In this document: one piece after another, positions 25,224-33,827 of the stretch
How the letters are laid out: the number at the start of each line of letters is the position of its first letter
How positions within the stretch are numbered: position 1 is the stretch's first letter
DNA from: Halanaerobium saccharolyticum
Lineage (GTDB): Bacteria; Bacillota; Halanaerobiia; Halanaerobiales; Halanaerobiaceae
DNA length: 64,000 bases
Assembly (NCBI RefSeq): GCF_004362045.1
Contig: NZ_SNWX01000004.1
Coordinates: forward strand, 132,128-196,127
Direction of reading: 5' to 3'
Translations under genes and position numbers: made by a program
The notes under the pieces: model-generated
Told to the model about the DNA's origin: nothing
What the model saw: the letters and a program-made list of their open reading frames with translations, nothing else
The model's database searches: none

Positions 25224-26099
25224 ATGAAGGCTAAAGACAAAATGGGATATTTATTTATTATTCCTTCTTTAATTTTGATTTTTGCTTTAATATTGTATCC
25301 TGTATTTAATACACTTTATTTAAGTTTTTTTAACTATAGGGTTCAGACAATGGCATTAGGAAAGACTTTTGTTGGTTTAAGAAATTTTATTAAAATCTTT
25401 AATGATGAGACTTTTTTTAAATCATTAAAATTTACCCTGCTTTTTACAGTAGTAGCAGTAAGCATGGAAACCATAATTGGAATGATCTTTGCTAATATAA
25501 TGAATAGAAAACTTCCAGGTCAGGGAATTATTAGAACTTCAGTTTTAATCCCCTGGGCTATTCCTACAATAATTTCAGGTTTGATGTGGAAGTTTATGTA
25601 CAGTCAGCAGTACGGCATAATTAATCATATTTTTTTAAAGTTACAGTTTATTAAGGAAGCAATTCCCTGGCTCAGTGATTCTTTTGTTGCTGTTATCGCA
25701 GTAATTATTGCAGATGTCTGGAAAACAACACCATATATGTCGCTTTTAATCTTATCCGGCCTTCAGACAATTCCGATTCAACTTTATGAAGCAGCAGCGA
25801 TAGATGGAGCAAATAGAAAAGATATTTTTCTTAAAATTACATTACCACTAATTAAGCCGGTTTTATCTGTAGCTATTTTGTTCAGGGTGCTTGCTACTTT
25901 TAGAATATATGATTTAATTGCAGTTTTAACAAGTGGTGGCCCGGCAAATGCTACTCAAAGTTTATCTTTATATACTATTAAGACATACTTTGATTTTGGG
26001 AATATTGGTTATGGAGCTGCACTTGCAACTGTGACTTTTATAATTTCCCTACTCATTAGTTTATTGTTTTTAGATTCTCTTAAATCAAAATTGGAATAG
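25224..26099 (+). CDS. ABC sugar transporter permease (MalF-like)
   Basis: A 291-residue inner-membrane permease with about six hydrophobic helices. The EAA loop, EAAAIDGANRKDIFLKITLP near residue 190, is where the ATPase docks. It pairs with the permease at 26110. No ATPase gene is in the operon, so a shared MsmX-type ATPase encoded elsewhere is expected. It follows the hairpin at 25181-25202. Confidence 0.9.
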   Translation: MKAKDKMGYLFIIPSLILIFALILYPVFNTLYLSFFNYRVQTMALGKTFVGLRNFIKIFNDETFFKSLKFTLLFTVVAVSMETIIGMIFANIMNRKLPGQGIIRTSVLIPWAIPTIISGLMWKFMYSQQYGIINHIFLKLQFIKEAIPWLSDSFVAVIAVIIADVWKTTPYMSLLILSGLQTIPIQLYEAAAIDGANRKDIFLKITLPLIKPVLSVAILFRVLATFRIYDLIAVLTSGGPANATQSLSLYTIKTYFDFGNIGYGAALATVTFIISLLISLLFLDSLKSKLE

Positions 26100-26109
26100 G
26101 GGAGATAAA

Positions 26110-26961
26110 ATGCTAAAATTATCAGATATTAAAAATAATAAGTATTTAGTAAATTTCTTATACCTGATATTTTTTATATTTTTTGTTGGTACAATTGCTT
26201 TTCCTTTTATCTGGCAGTTTTTAAATTCTTTTAAAACACAACGGGATCTTTTTAGTGTGCCGCCAACATTCTGGCCAACTGAGTGGACTTTAGAGAACTA
26301 TATTGATGCTTTTACCAGACAGCCTTTTTTGTTATACATAAAAAATAGTTTTGTAATTGCTATTTTAAGTACCTTTCTTTCTATTACAATAGGTAGTCTG
26401 GCCAGTTATTCGATATCCAGAACAAATATAAAGTTTAAAAAAACATATTTATTATTACTGTTAAGTATTACTCTTTTACCACCAATCACAATTGTTAACC
26501 CTTTATATATGCTCATGAGAAGCTTGAATTTGTTAAACTCTTATTTGGGGCTTGCAATTGTAAATACAATCTTTGGACTGCCGCTTGCAGTCTGGTTTTT
26601 ATCAGGTTTTTTTGATACGATTCCTAAAGAATTAGAAGAAAGTGCTTTAATAGACGGAGCAACCATTTTTCAGGCTTTTTATAAAATAATTGTTCCTTTA
26701 GTAATTCCCGGTATTTTTACGGTCAGTATTCTAGTTTTTATAGCTGCCTGGAATCAATATTTATTTGCTCAAATTTTAAATCCGCTCAGGGTTAGAAGGA
26801 CTATTACAGTTGGAATAACACTTTATCAAACGGATTACACAATTCCCTGGGGAACAATTTCTGCAGCATCAATTATTGTCACTGTACCTCTTTTGATTTT
26901 AGTATTATTACTGCAGAGAAAAATTATTTCTGGAATGCTAGAAGGTGGAGTAAAGGGATGA
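26110..26961 (+). CDS. ABC sugar transporter permease (MalG-like)
   Basis: A 283-residue permease with six predicted helices. The EAA loop is ESALIDGATIFQAFYKIIVP near residue 178. The C terminus ISGMLEGGVKG is typical of MalG-type subunits. GGGGAG precedes the ATG. The stop overlaps the start of the 847-residue glycosidase-domain gene (ATGA overlap), so that protein is translationally coupled to the transporter. Confidence 0.9.
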   Translation: MLKLSDIKNNKYLVNFLYLIFFIFFVGTIAFPFIWQFLNSFKTQRDLFSVPPTFWPTEWTLENYIDAFTRQPFLLYIKNSFVIAILSTFLSITIGSLASYSISRTNIKFKKTYLLLLLSITLLPPITIVNPLYMLMRSLNLLNSYLGLAIVNTIFGLPLAVWFLSGFFDTIPKELEESALIDGATIFQAFYKIIVPLVIPGIFTVSILVFIAAWNQYLFAQILNPLRVRRTITVGITLYQTDYTIPWGTISAASIIVTVPLLILVLLLQRKIISGMLEGGVKG

Positions 26962-29501
26962 GCAGAGAAAAATTTAGCAGTATATATAATCAAAACTATA
27001 TAGGTGGATCTTTTTTGAGAAAAGAACTTAAAGGGCATTTTCAATTTTATCGTTATAATTATGCTGCTTTAAGTGTAGATGCTGCTAAGGGTAATTTTAA
27101 GATGAAGGATTCACTAAATGATTTTTTATTTACAAAAAATATAATTAGCAAAAAGGAATATAAAGCTTTTTATGATTATTTAAGAGAGTATTTCTATTCG
27201 TTTTCAGAGCTTGCAGATTTAAGTGATGAAGAAATTTATGGTGAAATTCAAAAGCATAGATGGAATATTTATAGGGGTCAAGCTTTTTCAGATTTAAGAG
27301 AACTTAGAAATAACAATTTAAAAAAGTGTTATAATAAATCACAACAAATTAATGATTTAGACTCTTTGTTAAAAGAAATAATCTACTCTGATTTAGAAAT
27401 TGAGAAGAGGAAAATGCAGAGTCCAATAAATAAAATTGAGAACCTAAAAAAAGAAATTTTAAGAAGTGATAAGGAACTAACTTTAATTGCAGATCACTAT
27501 ACTCAGCTGCCTTTTTTATTGAAATTAATTTCTGATAACCTACTTAATGGAAAAAAAGAAATTGAGATTAAAATTAATCTTTTATTAAAAAAAAGGACTA
27601 CGGTAGCTGAACCTGATCTCAGTGATTGGGAATATTTAAATAGCATTGCCAAAAATGATCAATTAGAAAGTTTAGTTCAAGACTATAGATTTAAGCTTTT
27701 ATCATATAATAGTTACAGTCCTGGAATTGATTTATCAGAGCTCGATCTGGCTGTAAAAGAGATATTTTCAAGAGCAGTAAAAAGAAAGAGCCTTGTTATT
27801 GGTTTTGGAGAAAGTTTAATTTTTTCACTAAATCAATCTAATTTTGACTATTATATTTTAGCTGCAGTCAGATCAATTAGAGCACAGCGTTATACAAATC
27901 TTTACCGGAATGGATCTGTAAACATACCCTTTATTGCCGCTAAAGTTTTTGCAGGCGAAACTGCAGCCTTAAATTTTTCTGGAGTAGAGCTAATTGATAA
28001 AACCTTATACCATTATAATTATTTATTTGATAAGATAGGAAGGCATAAAGATCAGAGTATAAATGAATTATGTCCAAAAATTAAGTTCAATTTTTATTCA
28101 AACACATTTTTAGACTCTGATTTGCCAGAGTTTGAAATTAATAGGAAAAATAATTTATCAAATATTGAAAGTATCAAACAGGCAAGATTTAAAGCAATAA
28201 TTGAAAATAATAATAAGCTAATTTATCAGAGTTCTTATTATGATTTAAAAGATTTTACTAGACTTAATAAAATTAATAATTTGAAAGAAATTGAGGAACC
28301 TCTTATTTTTAACAGTATTATAGTTAAAGATCCAGCAAAAATAGAATTAAAACCCTTTTTAGCAGAAGGCACTAATAATGGTATAGTTTCAGCTCGTCAA
28401 TTAGTTAAAAAATCAATTCAGCCTAAAAATTCAGCTTTTTATCATAACTTTTTATACTTCCTTACAGATAAGTTGATTTCTGATTATAATGAATTGAGAA
28501 AAGAGTATCCGTTAGAACAGTTAAACTTGGACAATATATTTTTGGGATATTACCTGCAAAATAGGGGTAGCAGAAAAGAAAGTTTTCCCCTGTATAATAA
28601 AGGTTTTATGGGTTATAGTAATTCTGGTCAAATTATTTTTGGTAATAGGAGGCTTGAGGGTGGAAATTTGGAGATTAATGGTTATAAAATTTCCTGGACA
28701 AAAGAACAGGTCAATTCTTTAGAGAAAAATTTTGATTTTATAATTTATACTCCGATGATTGAAAATGAAAGTTTAGCTGAAAAAGTTATAGATTTTCGCA
28801 ATTATAAATACTTTATTGGTAGAGATAGGTTGAATCTGTTGTTGATTGATAATAAAATTGTAGTTGTAAAAGAGGGAGAGCTAGTAATGCCAAGTATTGG
28901 TGTAGTTCTTTCTTTTGTTGGAGAAATGAAAGCTAAGATCAAGAGAATCTTAAATTTAGAAGAAATTAAAGGCCAGTATTATCAGACAGCTGAATATAAT
29001 TTAAATATAAAACTTGATCCTCCTTCTGAAATAGCTAAAAAAGACTGGGAAGATATAGTCTGGGCCTATGGTGGTGGGACTATTTTAGTTAAAAATGGTG
29101 ATAATCTTGTTAAAAATAGAGAAAGCCAGATAGAAGCTTTTAAAAACGAAGGCTGGTTTCATCCCCTTTCTAAAAGAACTCAGGAAACTCAGCTTCAAAA
29201 ATGGGAAAGGGGTCCAAGAACAGTTATTGGAACTACAAAGGATCAAAGATTTTTTGTGGCAACTTTTTCAGGTAGAACTCGTTTAAGCTGTGGAGCTAAT
29301 TTTGCTGAAGTAGTAGAAATTTTAAAGAAAGAAATTAAAAATTTAAACTGGGTAATGAATCTTGATGGTGGAGCATCAAGTTGCTTAGCTTTAATTTATA
29401 AAAAAGAGTTTTTTGAACTAAACTATCCTGCGGTTTCAAATTATACGGCTGCAGGAATGGCAAGACCTGTTAATTCAATGATCTTTATAAAAAAGAGATA
29501 A
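26958..29501 (+). CDS. Large protein with C-terminal phosphodiester glycosidase (NAGPA-like) domain
   Basis: An 847-residue protein. About residues 700-845 match the NAGPA/phosphodiester glycosidase family (formerly DUF2233): GPRTVIGTTKDQRFFVATFS, then SCGANFAEVVEIL, then the signature NLDGGASS. Family members remove a sugar from a sugar-phosphodiester. The first 430 residues are largely helical and charged, and I do not recognise them. There is no signal peptide, so it is probably cytoplasmic and acts after uptake by the coupled ABC importer. It overlaps the MalG-like gene by four bases. The substrate is not known. Confidence 0.75.
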   Translation: MSREKFSSIYNQNYIGGSFLRKELKGHFQFYRYNYAALSVDAAKGNFKMKDSLNDFLFTKNIISKKEYKAFYDYLREYFYSFSELADLSDEEIYGEIQKHRWNIYRGQAFSDLRELRNNNLKKCYNKSQQINDLDSLLKEIIYSDLEIEKRKMQSPINKIENLKKEILRSDKELTLIADHYTQLPFLLKLISDNLLNGKKEIEIKINLLLKKRTTVAEPDLSDWEYLNSIAKNDQLESLVQDYRFKLLSYNSYSPGIDLSELDLAVKEIFSRAVKRKSLVIGFGESLIFSLNQSNFDYYILAAVRSIRAQRYTNLYRNGSVNIPFIAAKVFAGETAALNFSGVELIDKTLYHYNYLFDKIGRHKDQSINELCPKIKFNFYSNTFLDSDLPEFEINRKNNLSNIESIKQARFKAIIENNNKLIYQSSYYDLKDFTRLNKINNLKEIEEPLIFNSIIVKDPAKIELKPFLAEGTNNGIVSARQLVKKSIQPKNSAFYHNFLYFLTDKLISDYNELRKEYPLEQLNLDNIFLGYYLQNRGSRKESFPLYNKGFMGYSNSGQIIFGNRRLEGGNLEINGYKISWTKEQVNSLEKNFDFIIYTPMIENESLAEKVIDFRNYKYFIGRDRLNLLLIDNKIVVVKEGELVMPSIGVVLSFVGEMKAKIKRILNLEEIKGQYYQTAEYNLNIKLDPPSEIAKKDWEDIVWAYGGGTILVKNGDNLVKNRESQIEAFKNEGWFHPLSKRTQETQLQKWERGPRTVIGTTKDQRFFVATFSGRTRLSCGANFAEVVEILKKEIKNLNWVMNLDGGASSCLALIYKKEFFELNYPAVSNYTAAGMARPVNSMIFIKKR

Positions 29502-29548
29502 AATAAAGCAGTAAAAAGGTCTAGTTAACTCAAAAAGGAGTTTTTAAA

Positions 29549-30574
29549 ATGAATGAAGATAAATATACTGTTAAAGACATAGCCAAAATGTCTGGTTTTT
29601 CTGTCAGGACAGTATCGAGGGTAATCAATGATAAACCAAATGTAAAAGATGAAACAAGAGCAAAGATAAAGAAAATATTAAAAGAAACTGGTTTTCAGTC
29701 AAATATTTTTGCAAAAAATTTAAGAAAAAGAGATATGAAAAATATTATGATCGTTATCGAGAAACAGAAAAAAATCTATCCTGGTCAGTGGTATACAAAT
29801 ATCTTACAGAAAATGATTAATACTGCCTCCAGTAAAGGATATAATGTTTTCATGAAAGAATATGTGCCAGAAAAGGCTAAAGAAGAATCAGAGGCTTTTA
29901 AACTTTTGCGATCAGGCTTTGTCGATGCTGCTGTAGTATTCAATATAAGAGAAAAAGATGAAAAAGTAAAGATGCTAAAAAAATTAAACCTACCTTTTGT
30001 TACTATTGGAAAGTCGGTTGAATTTGATGAGGTTCCATATGTAGTTAGTAATAACTGGCAGGGAGCATATCAGGCCGCTGATTATTTGATAACTCAGGGG
30101 AATAAAGAATTAGTTTTTATGGTGGGTAGTAAAAAATATACGATTAATAAGGATAGAATTTCCGGTTTTAAAGGAGCATTAAAAGATAATAATGTTAATT
30201 TTAGAACTAATATGATTTATGAAGATATAAGATCATTTAAGGATAGTTATAACTTAGCAAAGAAATTGATTGCTGAAAATAGAGTTCCAGAAGCTTTTTT
30301 TATTTCTGGTGATGAAAAATCTTTTGGTGTTTTAAAGGCTTTAAATGAGAAAGGTTTTAAGGTTCCAGATGAAGTTTCAGTTATAGGGTTTGATAACATT
30401 CCAATTTCTGAATATGCTATTCCCGCTTTAACTACAATAGAACAGCAGGCAGATAAAATTGTTCAGGAAACTGTAAATATTTTAATGAATATTTTAAATA
30501 ATAATGATCAGGAATTTGAAATGCAGAAAGTTATTCCAACTAAATTAATAATAAGAGATTCAACAGGGAGGTAA
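29549..30574 (+). CDS. LacI-family transcriptional regulator
   Basis: A 341-residue LacI/GalR protein. The N-terminal helix-turn-helix and hinge (KYTVKDIAKMSGFSVRTVSR, about residues 5-60) is followed by a periplasmic-binding-protein-like effector domain with the usual FDNIPISEYAIPALTTIEQ block near residue 280. It is encoded inside the operon it probably controls, and the paired palindromes at 23836-23904 are its likely operators. AAAAGGAG precedes the ATG. The inducer is unknown. Confidence 0.9.
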   Translation: MNEDKYTVKDIAKMSGFSVRTVSRVINDKPNVKDETRAKIKKILKETGFQSNIFAKNLRKRDMKNIMIVIEKQKKIYPGQWYTNILQKMINTASSKGYNVFMKEYVPEKAKEESEAFKLLRSGFVDAAVVFNIREKDEKVKMLKKLNLPFVTIGKSVEFDEVPYVVSNNWQGAYQAADYLITQGNKELVFMVGSKKYTINKDRISGFKGALKDNNVNFRTNMIYEDIRSFKDSYNLAKKLIAENRVPEAFFISGDEKSFGVLKALNEKGFKVPDEVSVIGFDNIPISEYAIPALTTIEQQADKIVQETVNILMNILNNNDQEFEMQKVIPTKLIIRDSTGR

Positions 30575-30579
30575 TAATA

Positions 30580-31794
30580 TTGAAGCTGGCAATGGTGATT
30601 AATGTCTATATAGATACAAAAATAAATAAAAAAAATAAATTTGATCATCCTACAGATTTTGATAATTTTGAGAATGAAAATACTTTTGTTAAAACTATTG
30701 CAAGTATTAATAAGTTGAGAAAAACTGAAGATGATTTAAGCTTATATATATTTGCTGTGGCAGCAGGTGAAGACAGAAGTCATGACCAGGAAATTAAAAA
30801 GAAAATAAATAAGATATTAAGAAAAAGCAGCTATCCATATTATCTATTTACTAATAGTGATGTAAAGCAATTAAATGATTATGCTAAGAGTAGATTTTTT
30901 TCAGTTAGTGGTTATCCTGAGATAAGAAATTTGGGGTTAATCATTCCCTCACTGCTTAATGAAGACATTATTATTCAGATAGATGATGATGAATTATTGC
31001 GGAAAGACTATTTAATGACTTTAAAACGGATTTTAAAGGATAACCCAGATAAATATCTTTTTACTGCCCCTTACGAAAAAAATGGAACGACTGAAATAAA
31101 TAATAAGGATTCTTTAAAATCATGGCGAAAATTTTATTCAATGCAAAAAGATATGAATAGATTAATGAAAGATCAAAGTTTAAAAGAAACACTTTTTGGT
31201 TTTGGTGGTAACATGATTATTAGAAATGAACTGGCTGAAAATTCTTTATATCCCTCCGGTGTTCCAAGAGGTGAGGATTTTTCTTATCTTTTAGCAAATA
31301 GATTGATATATGAAAATGGTAACCCCGAAGCTGGAATAGAAAAGAAAAATGAAATTTATAAAGCTTATTTTTCACCTTTAAAAGAATTAACAATAATTCA
31401 TGAACCTCCAGCTGAAGCAAAAAGTAACTTTTTATTTTATTTAGAAAAGAATCTAAAGAGATTTATTATGGAATGGAGTATTTTTAATAAGCAGGATAAC
31501 TTATCAGTTTCCGAATTAAAAAATTTGTCTTATTATTTAGCAGAAATGTTTGGTTATGATGATTTTAAATCTAAATTATTAGATATTATAGAAGAGGTTA
31601 AAGTTAATTATGATTCTAAAACAGCCGAAAACTTCGAAAAAGAAATACTCAGTTTTTATGATCAATGTAGTAAAATTAACAGGTTTGAATTATATAAAAA
31701 AGATCAGAGCGATTATATAGATTTTCTTGACAATTGGAAGGACAATAATGAATTTAGAGAGCTGCTTTTAAGTTTCAAAATAAATAGAAATTAG
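30580..31794 (+). CDS. Glycosyltransferase-like protein, GT-A fold
   Basis: A 404-residue protein with hallmarks of a GT-A (family 2-like) glycosyltransferase: an N-terminal nucleotide-sugar segment, the metal-binding IIQIDDDELL near residue 128 and a later acid motif SGVPRGEDFSYLLANRL near residue 225. It starts at TTG, with GGGAGG overlapping the end of the LacI gene. A transferase in a catabolic ABC operon is unusual; it could remodel the imported sugar, act in reverse, or build a storage or osmolyte glycoside. There is no signal peptide or membrane helix. The family assignment is moderate. Confidence 0.65.
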   Translation: MKLAMVINVYIDTKINKKNKFDHPTDFDNFENENTFVKTIASINKLRKTEDDLSLYIFAVAAGEDRSHDQEIKKKINKILRKSSYPYYLFTNSDVKQLNDYAKSRFFSVSGYPEIRNLGLIIPSLLNEDIIIQIDDDELLRKDYLMTLKRILKDNPDKYLFTAPYEKNGTTEINNKDSLKSWRKFYSMQKDMNRLMKDQSLKETLFGFGGNMIIRNELAENSLYPSGVPRGEDFSYLLANRLIYENGNPEAGIEKKNEIYKAYFSPLKELTIIHEPPAEAKSNFLFYLEKNLKRFIMEWSIFNKQDNLSVSELKNLSYYLAEMFGYDDFKSKLLDIIEEVKVNYDSKTAENFEKEILSFYDQCSKINRFELYKKDQSDYIDFLDNWKDNNEFRELLLSFKINRN

Positions 31795-31999
31795 AATAAA
31801 AAAGAGTATATTTTTATAATAATGCTTGCAATATATTATAAACCTTTTTAGATTATAAGTCTTATTGAAAATTAAGATACCAGAGATTGGGGAAATAGTA
31901 GTTATATGATAAAAACGAACAATCTCTGGTTACATTTAAATAATCAAGGTACTTGTAAAACTTTTTAAAGAAGATTTTTAAAATAAATCAAACTAATAG

Positions 32000-32028
32000 T
32001 TGCAAAATTTTAAATCTTATGCTAAACT
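32000..32028 (+). promoter_or_regulatory. Promoter of the yhf-like operon
   Basis: TTGCAA at 32000-32005, a 17-bp spacer and TAAACT at 32023-32028. Transcription would start near 32035, at the edge of the first operator copy. Confidence 0.6.
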
Positions 32029-32037
32029 AATATACAG

Positions 32038-32088
32038 AATACAGTACATTGTATTTTATTTTTGTGCCATTGTACAGAAAATTGTATA
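32038..32088 (+). promoter_or_regulatory. Tandem operators before yhfZ, TACA-N6-TGTA type
   Basis: TACAGTACATTGTAT (from 32040) and TACAGAAAATTGTAT (from 32073) match at 13 of 15 bases, each with the dyad TACA-N6-TGTA, and lie 33 bp apart (about three helical turns). The first is embedded in the longer palindrome AATACA-N6-TGTATT. The adjacent YhfZ-like regulator is the likely binder. Confidence 0.75.
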
Positions 32089-32105
32089 TTAAAAGGAGGA
32101 ATTTG

Positions 32106-33041
32106 ATGGTTTCTGAAATAAAAAGCAAAATGATGTCAAAAATAGGATTTATAACTTCCATGCTGGCCCGGGACTTTTTCTTAAAAAATAAAGGCGAAAG
32201 AATTGACACAATTAGTGGTTATGCAGAGCGCTACAATACAGGTCGGGGTACTATCCAGTCTGCTATATCATTTTTAACTGAACATCAGGCTGTAGAGCTG
32301 GAGTCAAAAGGACATTTAGGCAGCTATATTCTTGATTTAGATTATCATCTGCTCTGGGAAATTGCAGATCTGGGAATGATTATGGGACTTTTACCACTTC
32401 CTTATTCTCTGCGCTATGAGGGGCTGGCAACAGGCTTAAACCAGGAGTTTAAAAAGGCAGATTTTAATTATAGTATTGCCTATACCAGAGGGGCAGAAAA
32501 AAGACTGAATGTCCTGAAAGATGACAAATATGATTTTATAGTTTTATCAAAATTTGCAGCTGATAATTATGATGATCAGGACCAATTTGAAATTTTTTGT
32601 GAATTTGGACCTGGAACCTATCTTTCTAAACATGTGATAGTTTTTTCGGATCCGGAAGCTAAAGAGATTGAAAGTGGAATGAGGATCGGTCTTGACTCAA
32701 CTTCAATTGACCATAAGCTTTTAACAGAGTTGGAATGTCAGAATCGTGATGTAGAATTTGTAGAATTAACTTATATGAAAATTATGGAGCATATAAAAAA
32801 TAAAACTATAGATGCAGCAGTCTGGAATTATGATGAGATTAAAGATTTAGATAATATAAACTTTACTGAGCTGCAAAATGATAGTTCTATTTCCAAAAAT
32901 AAAGATATCAGTAATGCAGTTATTTTAATTAATAAAAACAGCAAAATGATCAGGAGACTTTTAACTAAAACAATTATTCCTGAGGAAGTAATTAAAACTC
33001 AAAAAGAGGTATATAATCATAAATTAATTCCGGAATATTAG
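32106..33041 (+). CDS. yhfZ: YhfZ-like transcriptional regulator
   Basis: A 311-residue protein. The N-terminal helix-turn-helix (about residues 10-75, NTGRGTIQSAISFLTEHQAV) is followed by a domain resembling a periplasmic-binding-protein fold (about 90-300), as in E. coli YhfZ. The ATG at 32106 has AAGGAGG about seven bases upstream; an upstream extension to 32049 runs through the operator and has no ribosome binding site. It opens a nine-gene operon syntenic in content with E. coli yhf. It probably binds the tandem TACA-N6-TGTA sites upstream. The effector is unknown. Confidence 0.82.
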   Translation: MVSEIKSKMMSKIGFITSMLARDFFLKNKGERIDTISGYAERYNTGRGTIQSAISFLTEHQAVELESKGHLGSYILDLDYHLLWEIADLGMIMGLLPLPYSLRYEGLATGLNQEFKKADFNYSIAYTRGAEKRLNVLKDDKYDFIVLSKFAADNYDDQDQFEIFCEFGPGTYLSKHVIVFSDPEAKEIESGMRIGLDSTSIDHKLLTELECQNRDVEFVELTYMKIMEHIKNKTIDAAVWNYDEIKDLDNINFTELQNDSSISKNKDISNAVILINKNSKMIRRLLTKTIIPEEVIKTQKEVYNHKLIPEY

Positions 33042-33051
33042 GGGGATAAAA

Positions 33052-33426
33052 ATGGATTCAAAATTAAAACAGCGCCTGGAGATACTGGTAGCAGGTGAGC
33101 AGCTGGAAGCTGAGTTAAAAGAAAAAATTGAGGATTTGTTAAAAAAATTTGAGTCTGATTTTGAGCTTGAATTAAAAAATGAGAATGCAGCTATGCTGGT
33201 GACTCACCTACCAATGGCCTTGATGAGAATTAAAAGAGGTGAGGAAGTCGAAGATTTAGATGAAGTAATTTTACTGGAATTAAAAAAAGAAAATTTTTAT
33301 TCTGAATGTATGGATTTTATAGATCAGATAGAAACTAAAACTAAAATTAAAATTCCTGCTGGAGAGAAAAACTATCTGGCATTACATTTTTGCAATTTAA
33401 TTAAACAGGAAAGGAGGAAAAACTAA
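33052..33426 (+). CDS. yhfY: YhfY-like single PRD-domain protein
   Basis: A 124-residue protein made of one PTS-regulation-type (PRD) domain, with conserved His in LVTHLPMALMRI and again in LALHFCNLI near the end. PRDs are phosphorylated by HPr or EIIB when part of regulators. Alone, beside YhfZ, it may modulate that regulator or sense PTS state. The stop overlaps the yhfU start by one base. It matches E. coli YhfY in size and gene neighbourhood. Confidence 0.75.
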   Translation: MDSKLKQRLEILVAGEQLEAELKEKIEDLLKKFESDFELELKNENAAMLVTHLPMALMRIKRGEEVEDLDEVILLELKKENFYSECMDFIDQIETKTKIKIPAGEKNYLALHFCNLIKQERRKN

Positions 33427-33782
33427 TGAAAATTGTAGTTGGAGGTCAGGTTGATCGTCAGGAGATAGCCAATAAAATTAAGGAAATAGCTGGAGAAAAG
33501 GTAGAAGTTGAAGTGATGGATGATATTCAGGCTGCTACTGCTATTAAAAGTGGAAATGCTGACTATTATTTTGGTGCCTGTCATACAGGCGGTGGTGGCG
33601 CTCTGGGAATGGCAATGGCGATTTTAACCAGTGCTAAATGTGCTACTGTATCGATGCCTGGTAGAGGACCTAAGGCAGAGAAAATAAAAGAGGAAGTAGA
33701 TGCTGGTAAGGTTGCCTTTGGATTTACCGCAGATCATATTGATAAAACTGTAACACTTTTACTAAAAAATATCTTAGATTAA
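33426..33782 (+). CDS. yhfU: YhfU-like DUF2620 protein
   Basis: A 118-residue protein resembling E. coli YhfU (DUF2620). It has an alternating beta-alpha pattern beginning MKIVVGGQVDRQEIA and a glycine-rich loop GACHTGGGGALGMAMAIL near residues 52-68, then MPGRGPKAEKIKEEV. The order resembles a small PTS EIIB-like or ligand-binding module, but there is no phosphocysteine in the usual N-terminal place. It is co-encoded with the membrane protein YhfT, so it may be its soluble partner. Function is not established. Confidence 0.75.
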   Translation: MKIVVGGQVDRQEIANKIKEIAGEKVEVEVMDDIQAATAIKSGNADYYFGACHTGGGGALGMAMAILTSAKCATVSMPGRGPKAEKIKEEVDAGKVAFGFTADHIDKTVTLLLKNILD

Positions 33783-33827
33783 ACAAAGATTAAACAAACT
33801 TAATAATCTAAACGAGGAGTGTATAAG

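Larger units (their letters stand above)
31795..32105 (+). other. Intergenic region with an 11-bp inverted repeat and the yhf promoter
   Basis: A 311-base gap without a gene. A perfect inverted repeat ACCAGAGATTG (31879-31889) and CAATCTCTGGT (31920-31930) encloses 30 bases; no T-run follows, so it is not a normal terminator. The distal part holds the yhf promoter and paired operators described separately. No clear terminator was found for the preceding operon. Confidence 0.6.

Noticed and set aside
29520..29535. GTTAAC-containing sequence before the LacI gene as a ROK operator copy
   Set aside because: Only about eight bases match the 17133/19989 element, which is expected by chance in AT-rich DNA.
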